In this document: piece after piece, positions 7,259 through 16,909 of the stretch
How the letters are laid out: the number at the start of each line of letters is the position of its first letter
How positions within the stretch are numbered: the first letter of the stretch is position 1
Source of the DNA: Candidatus Bathyarchaeota archaeon
GTDB taxonomy: Archaea; Thermoproteota; Bathyarchaeia; 40CM-2-53-6
NCBI GenBank assembly: GCA_005884195.1
Contig: VBBP01000050.1
Span: 1-64,000, forward strand
Length of the DNA: 64,000 bases
Direction: 5' to 3'
Translations under genes and position numbers: made by a program
Notes under the pieces: generated by a model
What the model saw: only the letters and a program-made list of their open reading frames with translations
What the model was told of the DNA's origin: nothing
Database searches by the model: none

Positions 7259-10200
7259 TTGACAGAGATCCGAGTTGGTTCGAGGAGTCCCTTCAGAATA
7301 GGCCTGTTAACGGGCATTCCCGCCATTATTGTCGTTCTCGGAGTACAGCTCGTCTTACTCAGAGAGCTCTCCGTCTTCAACACGGGACTCGGACTATGGG
7401 TCCTCGCCATAGAGTTCGTTTCTACCACGGCTCTCTTGTCGGCATTGGTATTCGTCGGCTCATTTTTCTCTGCAAGGATTCAACGCCAGTCGGGTTCTCG
7501 GACCCCTTGGGTGGTCTACTACGTTCTTCTCGGTCTCGCCTCCTTCGCCGCCTTCACCCTCGGGATGAACAACGGCCTGACTCTGGACGTAAAATATTCA
7601 ACGTATGCAACGAAAGCAGGAATAAATTTTCTCAATCTCCAGTACCTAAACGGCGCCGTCATCTGGACGACCCTCACCCTAACAGCTCTCTTCATGCTCA
7701 GCGACCCTAGAATTTCCATGGTTACAGGAAGTGATGGGAAGAACCATTTCTACATGCACAGCAAGCTCCTCGGAATTCTCCGACTGCTATCCAAGACCAA
7801 CCTGGGAGCGATTATGCAGACGACGAGAAGAAGCTACTATGAATCGTCCAGCCCTAGACCATCCTTCGACTGGGACGTTGGAGAAACACCGGACCACGCA
7901 GTTCTGTCAAAGAATAGCAAGCTGCAATGGAACGACAAGTTTCCGGTCTCCTCTCCCCCATTCCTCGCCTGGACAACAATCAAGTTTCTACTCACCCTAG
8001 GCATCGCAGCGACCATCGCCAATGATATTGCACTAAGATTCGTTACCATACAGAACTATCTTGTCCAGACAAACACTACCTGGTTCGCACAAGTACAGAA
8101 CTACTTCTCAATACTTGCGATGAGGCTGTCAGGAACCTACCAGGTTTCCTCGACTTTCGGCATAGACAATGTTTTCACATTTGAAGTCTTCAAGTTCGTT
8201 CTATCAATAATTGGTTTGGCGTTCGCAGTACTCGGGATCAGACTTGGAATCTCCCTTCTTGCAAATACCATGGTCGGATTGTCGAAGAGAGCCTTCGGAA
8301 TGTCCCGCGTCGCCCTAAGCAACCTGTTCATCATCATCACGCTACCGATTATCTACGCGGTGTTGAGTAGCGGAGCCTGGGTCTACGATGTCGGAACATC
8401 ATTCATTCTCGACACTTTGGTCATAGTACTAGCCGGCATCGTTTTCCTCGCGGGATACACACGAACACAGCATATCCTTCACGTTAAGATCACGCGAATC
8501 AAAGGCATAATGATTCTCGCAATCGTCCTAGTCTCCACTATTACACTGCCTGTATACGGGACCTATCTCCGAGCCCAATCCGGACAATACATCAACTACC
8601 AATGGAACCCAGCATACGTCCCGACAATCCAGTACACGCGCTGGGCCTACGGATTAGACTCTGTTCCCAACGCCAGCCCGTCACTTATCAATGCAACGGG
8701 AACACAGTCCAACACTCTGGACCACATCAGGATTTTCACAAACGAGTCCGCACGGCTCAACATGAAACCCCTAGTCGGGGTAAACTGGATGTCGATTGAC
8801 AACGCCCCCGTGGACATAGTCTATTACCACGGGAAAGAGTACTGGGTGTCCATTCTCCAGCTCGTGCAAGCCGGTATAGCAAATGACCCTGATGTGTGGC
8901 GCACACAACACTTGTTGCTGACACATTCGGAGAAAGTTCTTGCAGTGGACGCTGCAACCACTGGAAATGTAAGCATAGCGAAGATTTGGAACCTCACTCA
9001 GACCCCGCAGATCTACTACGGCGAAGGAGGGCTGTGGCGATCAGTTGATGAGGTGTACCTCAACATTCCGGGCTTCAACGAAACCCATCTTACAGGCTAC
9101 GTCGGGCCGTCTTCGTACAACGGGACTGTGGACTACACGTTCCAAGGATTCTGGAGATACTGGAAGTTTTTCTGGCAGGGAAGATTCGACTTCGCCAACG
9201 GGGCCTACGGGAATATCAGGGCGCTCGAATATCGGGACGCAGACACTAGAATCTCCAACATTCTCCTACCCAACATGCAACTTGACCCAGACCCGTACCC
9301 TGTCGTGGACAAACAAGGCAACATCTACCTTCTTCACTGGGTGTGGATCAACTGGCAAAGCCCCAGCGACTTCGCAGATTATCCTGACCACGCAGACACA
9401 TCGATCCTCCGACTCTTCGCGGCAACTCTCACCAACATGAAAACCGGGGAAGTGACAGGATATCTGTACAATAGTGGCAAGACAGATTATGTCAGGTCAT
9501 TCTATGACTCGATGTATTCACAATGGAACCAGCAACTACCCTCATGGCTAGTCCCCCAGCTCAGGTACCCTGAAACATACTTCAACATGCAGCAAGACGT
9601 CTACAATTTCTACTTCCAAACCGACCCGTTACAGTGGCAAAGAAACGTTTTCCTGCAATCAACCGAGGACACACGATTCATTATCACCCCGATCAATGGC
9701 ACTTTGACGTGGGCCGCTGTTCGCCTTGTTGAAATTTACAATAGTCCTTCTCAGAACCTCGCAGGTCTATACATCGCCCCTGCCGGGGCCAATACTGGCC
9801 AGATCTACCTGATCAGGTTCCCTGAGGGAACGACGATTATCGGGCCAAATTCCGCCATTTCGGCTGTCAAGACCGACCCGACTGTGAAGGGCCAGCTAAC
9901 CCTTCATCCTGACTGGACCACTGGAAACATACTCCTGTATTCGGTGAGCGGTCGCCTGCTCTACTTCATCCCGTACTATGGTACCCAAGGAGGTCAAGGA
10001 GGTCTAACTGTACCGGTTTTGATGGCGGTAGTTAACGCGCAAACAAAACAGGTCGGTTCGGCCTCAATAGCCCCCAATGACCCCATCAGTGCAGGAAGTG
10101 CTTCGGCAAGAGCAGTTGCCAACATCGGAATATCGACTGGGACACTAGCTACCATCAACGGCACTCTTGCGTATGTTCATACACCGTACGTGTTCGGAGG

Positions 10201-10378
10201 GTACACTCGCTTGGTCTTTGGAGTAAACAATGGTACGCAACCGATCCAGATTCTCGCGCGAGCAGATATCCTGACAACGACGGATTTTGACAACTTAAAC
10301 AGCAAAGCCATTGGGGCCGCGATTACGGTTGTGGCCGACACCAGCACAACCCCCTACACAGCCTTGAGCATTCAATGA
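7259..10378 (+). CDS. UPF0182 (COG1615) family large membrane protein
   Basis: 1039 residues from a TTG preceded by GGGAGG. About seven hydrophobic segments fill the first 430 residues (for example IGLLTGIPAIIVVLGVQLVL and TLVIVLAGIVFLAGY). A long extracytoplasmic part of about 600 residues follows, rich in Asn, Tyr, Trp and N-glycosylation sequons. The junction region YINYQWNPAYVPTIQYTRWA and later PEGTTIIGP are characteristic of UPF0182, a family found mostly in Actinobacteria, Cyanobacteria and some archaea. Its biochemical role is unknown. The length is close to bacterial members. It is monocistronic, and its end faces pyrB, which lies on the opposite strand. Confidence 0.8.
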   Translation: MTEIRVGSRSPFRIGLLTGIPAIIVVLGVQLVLLRELSVFNTGLGLWVLAIEFVSTTALLSALVFVGSFFSARIQRQSGSRTPWVVYYVLLGLASFAAFTLGMNNGLTLDVKYSTYATKAGINFLNLQYLNGAVIWTTLTLTALFMLSDPRISMVTGSDGKNHFYMHSKLLGILRLLSKTNLGAIMQTTRRSYYESSSPRPSFDWDVGETPDHAVLSKNSKLQWNDKFPVSSPPFLAWTTIKFLLTLGIAATIANDIALRFVTIQNYLVQTNTTWFAQVQNYFSILAMRLSGTYQVSSTFGIDNVFTFEVFKFVLSIIGLAFAVLGIRLGISLLANTMVGLSKRAFGMSRVALSNLFIIITLPIIYAVLSSGAWVYDVGTSFILDTLVIVLAGIVFLAGYTRTQHILHVKITRIKGIMILAIVLVSTITLPVYGTYLRAQSGQYINYQWNPAYVPTIQYTRWAYGLDSVPNASPSLINATGTQSNTLDHIRIFTNESARLNMKPLVGVNWMSIDNAPVDIVYYHGKEYWVSILQLVQAGIANDPDVWRTQHLLLTHSEKVLAVDAATTGNVSIAKIWNLTQTPQIYYGEGGLWRSVDEVYLNIPGFNETHLTGYVGPSSYNGTVDYTFQGFWRYWKFFWQGRFDFANGAYGNIRALEYRDADTRISNILLPNMQLDPDPYPVVDKQGNIYLLHWVWINWQSPSDFADYPDHADTSILRLFAATLTNMKTGEVTGYLYNSGKTDYVRSFYDSMYSQWNQQLPSWLVPQLRYPETYFNMQQDVYNFYFQTDPLQWQRNVFLQSTEDTRFIITPINGTLTWAAVRLVEIYNSPSQNLAGLYIAPAGANTGQIYLIRFPEGTTIIGPNSAISAVKTDPTVKGQLTLHPDWTTGNILLYSVSGRLLYFIPYYGTQGGQGGLTVPVLMAVVNAQTKQVGSASIAPNDPISAGSASARAVANIGISTGTLATINGTLAYVHTPYVFGGYTRLVFGVNNGTQPIQILARADILTTTDFDNLNSKAIGAAITVVADTSTTPYTALSIQ

Positions 10379-10403
10379 GTCTGTACAGAAAACCGTCCAG
10401 ATC

Positions 10404-11333
10404 TTAGAGGGCTCCGAAGACCAAGCCAAGCAAACCCATTCTCAGCACGACGCCGTTCCCGACCTGTGGGAAATATTTCGCGTGGCTCGTAGAGTCTACA
10501 CTGGAGTCTATCTCATCGACCCTCGGCAACGGGTGCATGACTATCGAACTCTTCTTTGCTCGTGCCAACTCGTCCGATGTCAGTCGGTAGGACCCCTTGA
10601 CCTTCTCGTACTCAGCCAGATCTCCGAATCGCTCTTTCTGGACCCTCGTCATGTAGATTACGTCCAACTCTTTCAGATGCTGTTGCAGTGACGTGGTTTC
10701 CTCAACGTCTATCTTTTTCGAGACCTCTTCCAAGACCTCTTTCCTCATCTTCAGAATTTCAGGAGAGATGAGAACCAGTCTGACCTTGTATTTCGCGAGC
10801 GCGTACGCGAGCGAGTGAACTGTCCGCCCGTACCGGAGGTCCCCGATTAGCCCTATCGTAATGCCATCGATGGCCCCGAGCTCCTTCTTAATCGTGTAGA
10901 GATCAAGCAGTGCCTGAGTGGGATGCTCCTCTGCTCCCGAGCCCGCGTTAATAACTGGGACCCTAGAGAACTCCGCGGCCATTCTCGCCGCTCCCTCTAG
11001 AGGATGTCTTACTACGAGCACGTCAGCATAGTTCTCGACAACACGTACGGTATCTGCGAGGTTCTCACCCTTCTCGACAGACGTTCCCTTCGTCTCTGCA
11101 AATCCGAGAGCGGTCCCACCGAGCCTCGTCATCGCGGACTCAAAGCTCAACCTTGTACGCGTGCTCGGTTCGTAGAATAGAGTTGCCATTATCTTCCCAT
11201 GAAGCATATCCGACCCAGTCTTCGCCAGAGGCTCCATGACCTGCGCCATGTCCAGAATCTGGTCGATCTCCGATCGGGAGAGGTCGCGAACGGAAACAAT
11301 GTCCCTGCCAACAAAGTTAGATGTGGGCGGCAT
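10404..11333 (-). CDS. pyrB: aspartate carbamoyltransferase catalytic subunit
   Basis: Joins carbamoyl phosphate and aspartate to give carbamoyl-aspartate, the committed step of pyrimidine synthesis, in the cytoplasm. The carbamoyl-phosphate loop FYEPSTRTRLSFESAM (STRT at 57-60), HPTQALLDLYT (137-147) and the C-terminal MHPLPRVDEID are all present. 309 residues is the normal length. In most archaea pyrB and pyrI are adjacent; here the regulatory chain gene is about 10 kb away at 21451. It starts at ATG 11331-11333, sharing a 56-bp divergent promoter region with the receiver-like gene. Confidence 0.97.
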   Translation of the reverse strand: MPPTSNFVGRDIVSVRDLSRSEIDQILDMAQVMEPLAKTGSDMLHGKIMATLFYEPSTRTRLSFESAMTRLGGTALGFAETKGTSVEKGENLADTVRVVENYADVLVVRHPLEGAARMAAEFSRVPVINAGSGAEEHPTQALLDLYTIKKELGAIDGITIGLIGDLRYGRTVHSLAYALAKYKVRLVLISPEILKMRKEVLEEVSKKIDVEETTSLQQHLKELDVIYMTRVQKERFGDLAEYEKVKGSYRLTSDELARAKKSSIVMHPLPRVDEIDSSVDSTSHAKYFPQVGNGVVLRMGLLGLVFGAL

Positions 11334-11389
11334 GCCGATTACAAGCTGAATCGAGGAGTCCTATAACTAGCTTCAGAAGCGATGGAACA

Positions 11390-11755
11390 ATGACTGTTCA
11401 AGTTCTCGCGATAACTTCAGACCTATTCCTCCAATCGAGAATCACGGAGCTATCAAAGTCGCTGGGTGCAAGTGCCAAAGTGGTAACAACCGAGGAAGAC
11501 TTGCTTAGACAAGCTAACTCGAACCATCCGAACTTGGTCATCCTCGACCTAACCGCGTCAGAGTATGACCCGTTCTCGTGCGCCCAGAAACTGAAGATTA
11601 TGACTTCTCCACCCAAGATACTGGCCATATTCCCCCATATCAGAACGGATCTCAAGCTGAAAGCCGAGAAGGTAATGATCGACTATGTTGTTCCCAACTC
11701 TGGTTTCCTCAAGACTCTGAAGAGTGTCTTAGAGAGAGAGGTCCGGGGCAGGTGA
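11390..11755 (+). CDS. receiver-like (CheY-fold) protein
   Basis: 121 residues from ATG 11390 that follow the response-regulator pattern: alternating strands and helices, with the candidate phosphoacceptor Asp in LVILDLTASEYDPF and a hydrophobic strand KILAIFPH in the position of strand 4. The acidic pair normally found after strand 1 is weak (ITSD), and the conserved Lys of strand 5 is not obvious (DYVVPNS). Phosphorylation is therefore uncertain and it may be a pseudo-receiver. The stop overlaps the GTG of the next gene, so the two are translationally coupled. No histidine kinase is nearby. Confidence 0.65.
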   Translation: MTVQVLAITSDLFLQSRITELSKSLGASAKVVTTEEDLLRQANSNHPNLVILDLTASEYDPFSCAQKLKIMTSPPKILAIFPHIRTDLKLKAEKVMIDYVVPNSGFLKTLKSVLEREVRGR

Positions 11756-12225
11756 GCTGGATCGTCAAAGACCTATGGGACACGCTAGAGAGGCGTCGGG
11801 AAGAATACGAGAGTCTTTGGCGAGATCGTACGTTGCGGGCATTTGAAATTATCAACTGGATTGCCAGTGAAGTGAGCGAACGCTGGGGTGTTCTCATACA
11901 GATCAACTTCCCACCCGGCCAAGAAAGACCAGAAGCCGCCCGTATCGGCCATAGAAACGTAAGCATTCTAGTAGACAAGAATAGGAAGAAGTTCGAAACA
12001 ATAACTGAGGATGATATCAAGCGAGCAATTCAACTGTTAAGCCCTCAATCTTTCGACCCAGCCCGTTTCGGCCATGAAGGATTCAGGGCAAATCTTTCTA
12101 CCGGACGTATAGACTGTCTGCCGAGCGGGGTCCATCTATGGTGCGACATAACATTCGAGGTACTGGAGTTCCTCGACTGGATATTCGTTAACGGTTACGG
12201 GGTGAGACCCGAGTCTCATGCTTAG
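11752..12225 (+). CDS. hypothetical protein coupled to receiver-like gene
   Basis: 157 residues starting at GTG 11752, which overlaps the upstream TGA. The first half is helical and charged (DTLERRREEYESLWRDRTLR). The rest has mixed strand character (WGVLIQINFPPG, GHRNVSILVDKNRKK), ending DWIFVNGYGVRPESHA. I recognise no family. Overlap with the receiver-like gene suggests the products act together, possibly as an output partner (inference). The 3' end overlaps the next, convergent gene by four bases. Confidence 0.6.
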   Translation: MSWIVKDLWDTLERRREEYESLWRDRTLRAFEIINWIASEVSERWGVLIQINFPPGQERPEAARIGHRNVSILVDKNRKKFETITEDDIKRAIQLLSPQSFDPARFGHEGFRANLSTGRIDCLPSGVHLWCDITFEVLEFLDWIFVNGYGVRPESHA

Positions 12226-12560
12226 GAGACCGGCATGAGCTTCTTGCCCAATCTTCTCTCAATATCCATCTTGGCCCGCCTCAGCTGCCTGGCACGCTTG
12301 AGCAGCTCGATAAGATAGTCCAAATCGACTATCGGGCGCAAGGCCGGATACTCCCATGGAGTCTTGTTAATCTCATCTGGATAGATCATGTACCCGTTAG
12401 GATAGTGGGTTAGTAGTATCCCTGTAGGGTCTGTTTCTAGGACCTTGGAGAACTCGCGTAGAGTGTATCCTGCTTTCTTGAGCTGTTCCAGCGCTCTATC
12501 GAGCTCATCGCTGGCCCTCTCCAGCTCGGCAAACATCTCTCCCCTGTCACCATCTCCCAT
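12222..12560 (-). CDS. small helical hypothetical protein
   Basis: 112 residues from ATG 12558-12560. The N-terminus is a probable coiled coil (MFAELERASDELDRALEQLK). It is followed by LREFSKVLETDPTGILLTHY and a Tyr/Pro-rich middle, then another amphipathic basic helix (LIELLKRARQLRRAKMDIER). No family is recognised. The arrangement could be a small DNA-binding or adaptor protein, but nothing in the context decides it. Confidence 0.5.
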   Translation of the reverse strand: MGDGDRGEMFAELERASDELDRALEQLKKAGYTLREFSKVLETDPTGILLTHYPNGYMIYPDEINKTPWEYPALRPIVDLDYLIELLKRARQLRRAKMDIERRLGKKLMPVS

Positions 12561-12716
12561 ACAATATCTGCCCTAGGACCCTTATTCGCGAGAAACGAGG
12601 CTCGCGGCGCGCATAAGCGTTCCCTAACCAAGACACCCTCTCGCCCGAAACAAGAACCCCTCCGCACGTGGAAGGGCGACCAAACCAAAGGGCCACGGGA
12701 CCTAAACACATTGCGA

Positions 12717-14717
12717 TCAGCTGTTCGGTTTTGACCTAGCCTCAGATTGTCTTCGAGTCAGGACAAGTTTCCATAAGATGAGGGCTCCTCCAACAATTGC
12801 GGCCATGACTGCTCCAACGTATCCTGAGAGGAAGAAGCCGAGTGGGGATGCGTTCTGGCTTATCCATAGTTGGAAGAAATAATTGGACTGATACTCGTTG
12901 GAGATGGCAACGAGGAGGCCAATTGTAATCGCGAACTGGGCGATGATGATTGCGCTCACTGCTCGCGATGTTTCGCGATTACTAGCTCTTGTGACTACGG
13001 TAGTTTTCGCGGTCTGGGCTGATTTCGGGTTCGGGATTAGCAGCGAGCTGATTGCTCCCAGCGAGACGAAGATACCGGCTGTGAAAGCCGCCCAGCGCGT
13101 TCCCTGTGTAATCGCGTCGTAGAGGATCGAAAGGACGGCGGGTGCATTTCGACCGAAGCTGGCAATGAAGGATGGGTCGATCCCTCCAGAGAGTCCTGAG
13201 TTGAGCGCCGTTGCCAATGCCGATCTTAGCGGGCCGAAGTTGATCGTGCTCGCTGCGAGGTCGGCTTGTCCCACCGCGGATATTTGGGCTACCAGTACTG
13301 CGCCGATTACAGCGATTCCGAAGGCGGAGCCAATCTGTCTTACAGTGTTGTTGGCTCCAGATCCCACTCCGGCCTTCTGCCAGGGAATGCTCAGCAAGAC
13401 GGTGCTCGTGAGCTGGCTGATTGCTAGTCCAACTCCGGCTCCGTAGATAACGAGGATGGGGTACAGGTAGTAGACGGGATTGTCGACGCTGATGATCTGG
13501 GACAGGCTGAAGAGCGCAATGGCTTCAAGAGTCATGCCTGTAGTGACGATCCACTTGGGCCCAAACCTAGTTGCTAGTACACCTGCCACTGGTGCAAAGA
13601 TGAAGACTGAGATGGCCATGGGCAGGAAGGTGAGACCAGCATTGAACGCTGATAGTCCCTTGACTGTCTGCAAGAATATTGAGATGATGAAGACTGCTCC
13701 GAACTCGCCCATCGCAACGATTGTGACGGTGAAGAGGCCATACCTGAAGCCCTTGAATTTGAGGAGGCTGAAGTCAAAGAGAGGAACCCTCTCGGTTCTC
13801 AGTCGGCGGATCTCGTAGAAAGCAAACACGGTCAGTAAAACAAGCCCGGTTATGATCGAAACCAAGGGAAGGGAGACAGGGTTTGAGGTCGACCATGACA
13901 AGCCTCCCACACCGAATTCGCTTGCGGGAACGATCCAGCCGTAGGTTTGAGCTTCGATAAAGCCGAACAATAGACTCGATAGACCCACTGTGATGAAGAT
14001 TAGCCCGAAATAGTCCGTGGTGTATTTTGGATCCTTGAATCGGGTCTCCTTGATCGCGAATAAGGCCCCGACTAGGGCTGTGATTCCTATTGGGATGTTG
14101 ATGAAAAATGCCCAACGCCAAGTGAGAGTCGGGTCGCTCGTGAAGTACCCTCCCAAGACTGGTCCTAGAACCGCAGCAGCGCCGGCGGTTGCGCCCCATA
14201 TACCGAAAGCGACGCTGCGCGCTTTGCCGGTGAAGGTGGTTGTCAGGATTGACAGGGTGGAGGGGGAGGCCATTGCTGCCCCGAATCCTTGGATCAGGCG
14301 GCCCACGAGAATCTGGGTTAGATTCTGTGAGAATCCATCGATGATAGATCCGGCAATAAAGAGGGAGATTCCGCTGATGAAGATTCGTTTTCTGCCGAAC
14401 TCATCGCTTAGTTTTCCCCATGTGAGAAGGAACGACCCGAAGACAAGAGCGTATAGTGAGGTGATCCATTCTAGGTCCTTTAGCGAGATCCCGAAGTCTT
14501 TCTGGATTTGATACTGAGCGACAATCACTATCGTTGCGTCAATCACGATGATTGCAAGGGAGAGGCTGAGGACGAGCAGAATGAGAAGCTGCTTTCGCTC
14601 GATCTTGGTGGATCCCGCGGCCGACGATGGACCCGGGCCTCCCGATGCCGGGCCAGATGGTTTGCTCTGGCTCTCCTCTGACATTGAAATGGCCTCATAT
14701 TTGTTCGGGGTAATCAA
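12717..14717 (-). CDS. DHA2-type major facilitator exporter (14 TM)
   Basis: 666 residues with 14 predicted membrane spans, the EmrB/QacA arrangement of drug:H+ antiporters. Motif A-like LSDEFGRKRIFISG follows the second helix, the antiporter motif C region is GPVLGGYF, and VGRLIQGFGAAMASPSTLSI is typical of DHA2. An extended, charged 35-residue N-terminus (SKPSGPASGGPGPSSAAGST) precedes TM1, and the C-terminal quarter carries an unusually long loop before the last two helices. The first residues (MITPNKYEAISMSEES) include an alternative start at the second Met. The substrate is unknown. The neighbour upstream is divergent. Confidence 0.85.
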   Translation of the reverse strand: MITPNKYEAISMSEESQSKPSGPASGGPGPSSAAGSTKIERKQLLILLVLSLSLAIIVIDATIVIVAQYQIQKDFGISLKDLEWITSLYALVFGSFLLTWGKLSDEFGRKRIFISGISLFIAGSIIDGFSQNLTQILVGRLIQGFGAAMASPSTLSILTTTFTGKARSVAFGIWGATAGAAAVLGPVLGGYFTSDPTLTWRWAFFINIPIGITALVGALFAIKETRFKDPKYTTDYFGLIFITVGLSSLLFGFIEAQTYGWIVPASEFGVGGLSWSTSNPVSLPLVSIITGLVLLTVFAFYEIRRLRTERVPLFDFSLLKFKGFRYGLFTVTIVAMGEFGAVFIISIFLQTVKGLSAFNAGLTFLPMAISVFIFAPVAGVLATRFGPKWIVTTGMTLEAIALFSLSQIISVDNPVYYLYPILVIYGAGVGLAISQLTSTVLLSIPWQKAGVGSGANNTVRQIGSAFGIAVIGAVLVAQISAVGQADLAASTINFGPLRSALATALNSGLSGGIDPSFIASFGRNAPAVLSILYDAITQGTRWAAFTAGIFVSLGAISSLLIPNPKSAQTAKTTVVTRASNRETSRAVSAIIIAQFAITIGLLVAISNEYQSNYFFQLWISQNASPLGFFLSGYVGAVMAAIVGGALILWKLVLTRRQSEARSKPNS

Positions 14718-14796
14718 ACATTCCCGTCAGAGACGCCCAGTGACCTATGAGCTGTGAAACATCTAAGAACTCGCCTCGAAAGGACAACGTCTCAGA

Positions 14797-15618
14797 TTGC
14801 CAAAGGATCTTCACACAGGCCGTTATAGACTCGAGCCGGGACATGAAGTTCATCTGAGCGATGTCGACCCGAACGATACTCCTGGTTTCGAGGGAAAAGA
14901 TGAAGATGCACAGAGAGAGTCGAAGAAGCTCAACGAGAGACTTAGACAACTACAGGAAATGCTCTATGCGGAGCATGAACAGAAAGTTCTAGTTGTTCTG
15001 CAAGCTATGGATACGGGGGGCAAAGACGGAGTCATAAACCGAGTCTTTCAAGGAATCAATCCCCAAGGAGTCCGCGTATCCCATTTCAAAGAGCCAACAT
15101 CGGAGGAACTCGATCATGGTTTCTTGTGGCGAGAACACAGACAAGTGCCTGGAAACGGCGAACTCACCATTTTCAACCGAAGTCATTACGAGGGCGTCCT
15201 CATTGAGAGAGTTCACAAGATCGTTCCCGAGGATGTCTGGCGTCATCGCTACCGGCAGATCAACGATTTCGAGCGGCTACTCTCTGAAGAGGACACTACG
15301 ATATTGAAGTTCTACATGCATATTGACAGGGATGAGCAGAAGAAAAGGCTCCAACAGCGCTTAGATGATCCTTCGAAGCGATGGAAGTTCAGCGATGAAG
15401 ACCTTCCCGAGCGAAAACTCTGGAAGGAATACATGAAGGCGTACGAGGATGCTCTGAACAAGACCAGTACAGAATATGCTTCTTGGTATCTGATACCCGC
15501 CAACCACAAATGGTACCGGGACCTTGTGGTCTCCCGGATAATCGTGAAGGCGATGGAAAAGATGGACTTGCATTATCCAAAGACAACATTGAACCCGAAA
15601 ACAATGACAATAGAATGA
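14797..15618 (+). CDS. ppk2: polyphosphate kinase 2 family protein
   Basis: Transfers phosphate between polyphosphate and nucleotides. The Walker A motif is VLQAMDTGGKDG (near 68-79) and Walker B is FNRSHYEGVLIERVH, followed by the lid helix region (RDEQKKRLQQRLDDPSKRWK) typical of PPK2. 273 residues corresponds to a single-domain PPK2 of class I or III. The nucleotide preference cannot be assigned from motifs. Start is TTG 14797. It lies divergently from the DHA2 exporter gene. A PiT transporter and an AbrB-PhoU gene in the same window would fit phosphate storage physiology but are not linked to it. Confidence 0.92.
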   Translation: MPKDLHTGRYRLEPGHEVHLSDVDPNDTPGFEGKDEDAQRESKKLNERLRQLQEMLYAEHEQKVLVVLQAMDTGGKDGVINRVFQGINPQGVRVSHFKEPTSEELDHGFLWREHRQVPGNGELTIFNRSHYEGVLIERVHKIVPEDVWRHRYRQINDFERLLSEEDTTILKFYMHIDRDEQKKRLQQRLDDPSKRWKFSDEDLPERKLWKEYMKAYEDALNKTSTEYASWYLIPANHKWYRDLVVSRIIVKAMEKMDLHYPKTTLNPKTMTIE

Positions 15619-15711
15619 TCATCTGCTCAGCACGTCTCGATCGATGGACTTAGGCAGTGTGATGCCGTGGTCGCCCCCGGCTGGTTAGGCGAGTCTTCTT
15701 GGTTGGTGAAG

Positions 15712-16629
15712 CTACTTGCCGATGACAATTATGGACCCGTTTGTTGTTGTCGGGTTGACAACTGCGCTCCCAGTGCCGAATGTGGCGGTGGTGTGGTTGG
15801 TGAGTTGGACACCTAGCCCTGAACTGGATATAGTCCCGTTCGTTGTGTTGGGTGTGATCTTGAAGGAGGCAACGGCGGGGAGTGTCAGGTTGACGTTTCC
15901 GTTTGTCGTTGTCACTACGTAAGACCCGGTCAGCGATAGCGTTGATAAGTCCATAGAAACGCTGCCATTCATCATGGTCGCTGTCGCACTCCCGCATGAG
16001 GCACAGGCGAGGTTGATGCTTCCATTCGTGTCTGTTACGGTGATGCTTGTTGCAATGATACTCGAGGCGGTAATGACTCCATTTGTATCGGTGAGGGTGA
16101 GGCTGGTTGCCCTAATGCTCGGGATCTGGAGATCGCCATTCACGGTGACGATTTGTACTGTGTTGAACTGGTAAGAGGCAGGTTCATACACGTAAATGTC
16201 TACCGTGTAGCTTGCGCCGAAGAAGAAGCTGCTGCTCACTGGAAATATTGCCTGGAAGACAATGTTCCCGCTAGAGTTGGACTCGACAAACGTGATCACA
16301 TCGGGAGATGAACCGAACCCTCTGGCCGTGACAGTCCCATTGATCATCAAATATGCCTGGGACCAGGTCGAGGTGGTGACTCCACCGTTTGTGTTTGAGA
16401 CCGTCAGCGAGGACGGGCTGCTACTACTCTGAGACACTGGGGTTGTGTATGGCGTGAAGTTCTTCTTAGTAACCGAAAGAGACGGACCGAGGAACAAGGA
16501 CCCTGCTACGATTGCAACAACCGCGCCAACGACTACAACTAGGATGATGATGACGAGCACTGTACGGCTAAAACCGGGCTTCTTGGCCCCTCCAACTGGA
16601 ACAGCAGCCGCGTTGATTGTCATCGACAT
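15712..16629 (-). CDS. membrane-anchored DUF4097-like beta-repeat surface protein
   Basis: 305 residues. One N-terminal membrane anchor (VLVIIILVVVVGAVVAIVAG, about 24-47) is followed by a Ser/Thr-rich linker. After a beta-rich domain come at least five diverged repeats centred on (T/V)TNG with alternating hydrophobic residues: LTDTNGVITAS, VTDTNGSINLA, TTTNGNVNLTL, NTTNGTISSSG and TTTNGSIIVIG. This stacked-strand pattern is that of DUF4097 (putative adhesin-like right-handed beta-helix). The protein should face outside the cell. Function unknown. The gene starts about 60 bp from one copy of the 65-bp dispersed repeat. Confidence 0.7.
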   Translation of the reverse strand: MSMTINAAAVPVGGAKKPGFSRTVLVIIILVVVVGAVVAIVAGSLFLGPSLSVTKKNFTPYTTPVSQSSSSPSSLTVSNTNGGVTTSTWSQAYLMINGTVTARGFGSSPDVITFVESNSSGNIVFQAIFPVSSSFFFGASYTVDIYVYEPASYQFNTVQIVTVNGDLQIPSIRATSLTLTDTNGVITASSIIATSITVTDTNGSINLACASCGSATATMMNGSVSMDLSTLSLTGSYVVTTTNGNVNLTLPAVASFKITPNTTNGTISSSGLGVQLTNHTTATFGTGSAVVNPTTTNGSIIVIGK

Positions 16630-16688
16630 GAACTCTTAGCGAGGAGGCTCGTCAACAGCTTTCTTAAGCTTCCCGATGATAGACTCAC

Positions 16689-16750
16689 AAAATAAGCATG
16701 CTTTTCTCGACCCCGAGGGTGGTCGATTTTCCCGCGCCCGCCCTTCGTGA
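16689..16750 (+). repeat. 65-bp dispersed repeat, copy A
   Basis: Begins AAAATAAGCATGCTT and continues through CTCGACC to CCCGCCCTTCGTG. It contains the perfect palindrome AAGCATGCTT (16694-16703) and the inverted arms CGACC (16708-16712) and GGTCG (16721-16725). Nearly the same sequence occurs inverted at 38394-38458, with only about five differences. Copy A is intergenic, between the divergent DUF4097 and hflX genes. Confidence 0.85.
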
Positions 16751-16909
16751 AAACGCACAGAATCCACGTTCACTAGTCCTCGCGTAGTCTCCTTCGTCCA
16801 TGCCGTCTGCAGCCGCAATTCCCCTGAACCGGGTTGCCCATAGAGGCCCGCATGGGGCACGGGGCCTTCAAATAAGCGCCAGCCATGATTCTATGGTAAG
16901 TCTTCCCGG

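Noticed and set aside
16636..16860. 74-codon minus-strand frame across repeat copy A
   Set aside because: Consists largely of the repeat and its G/C-rich flank; no domain, and the same repeat at 38394 is read in a different context.
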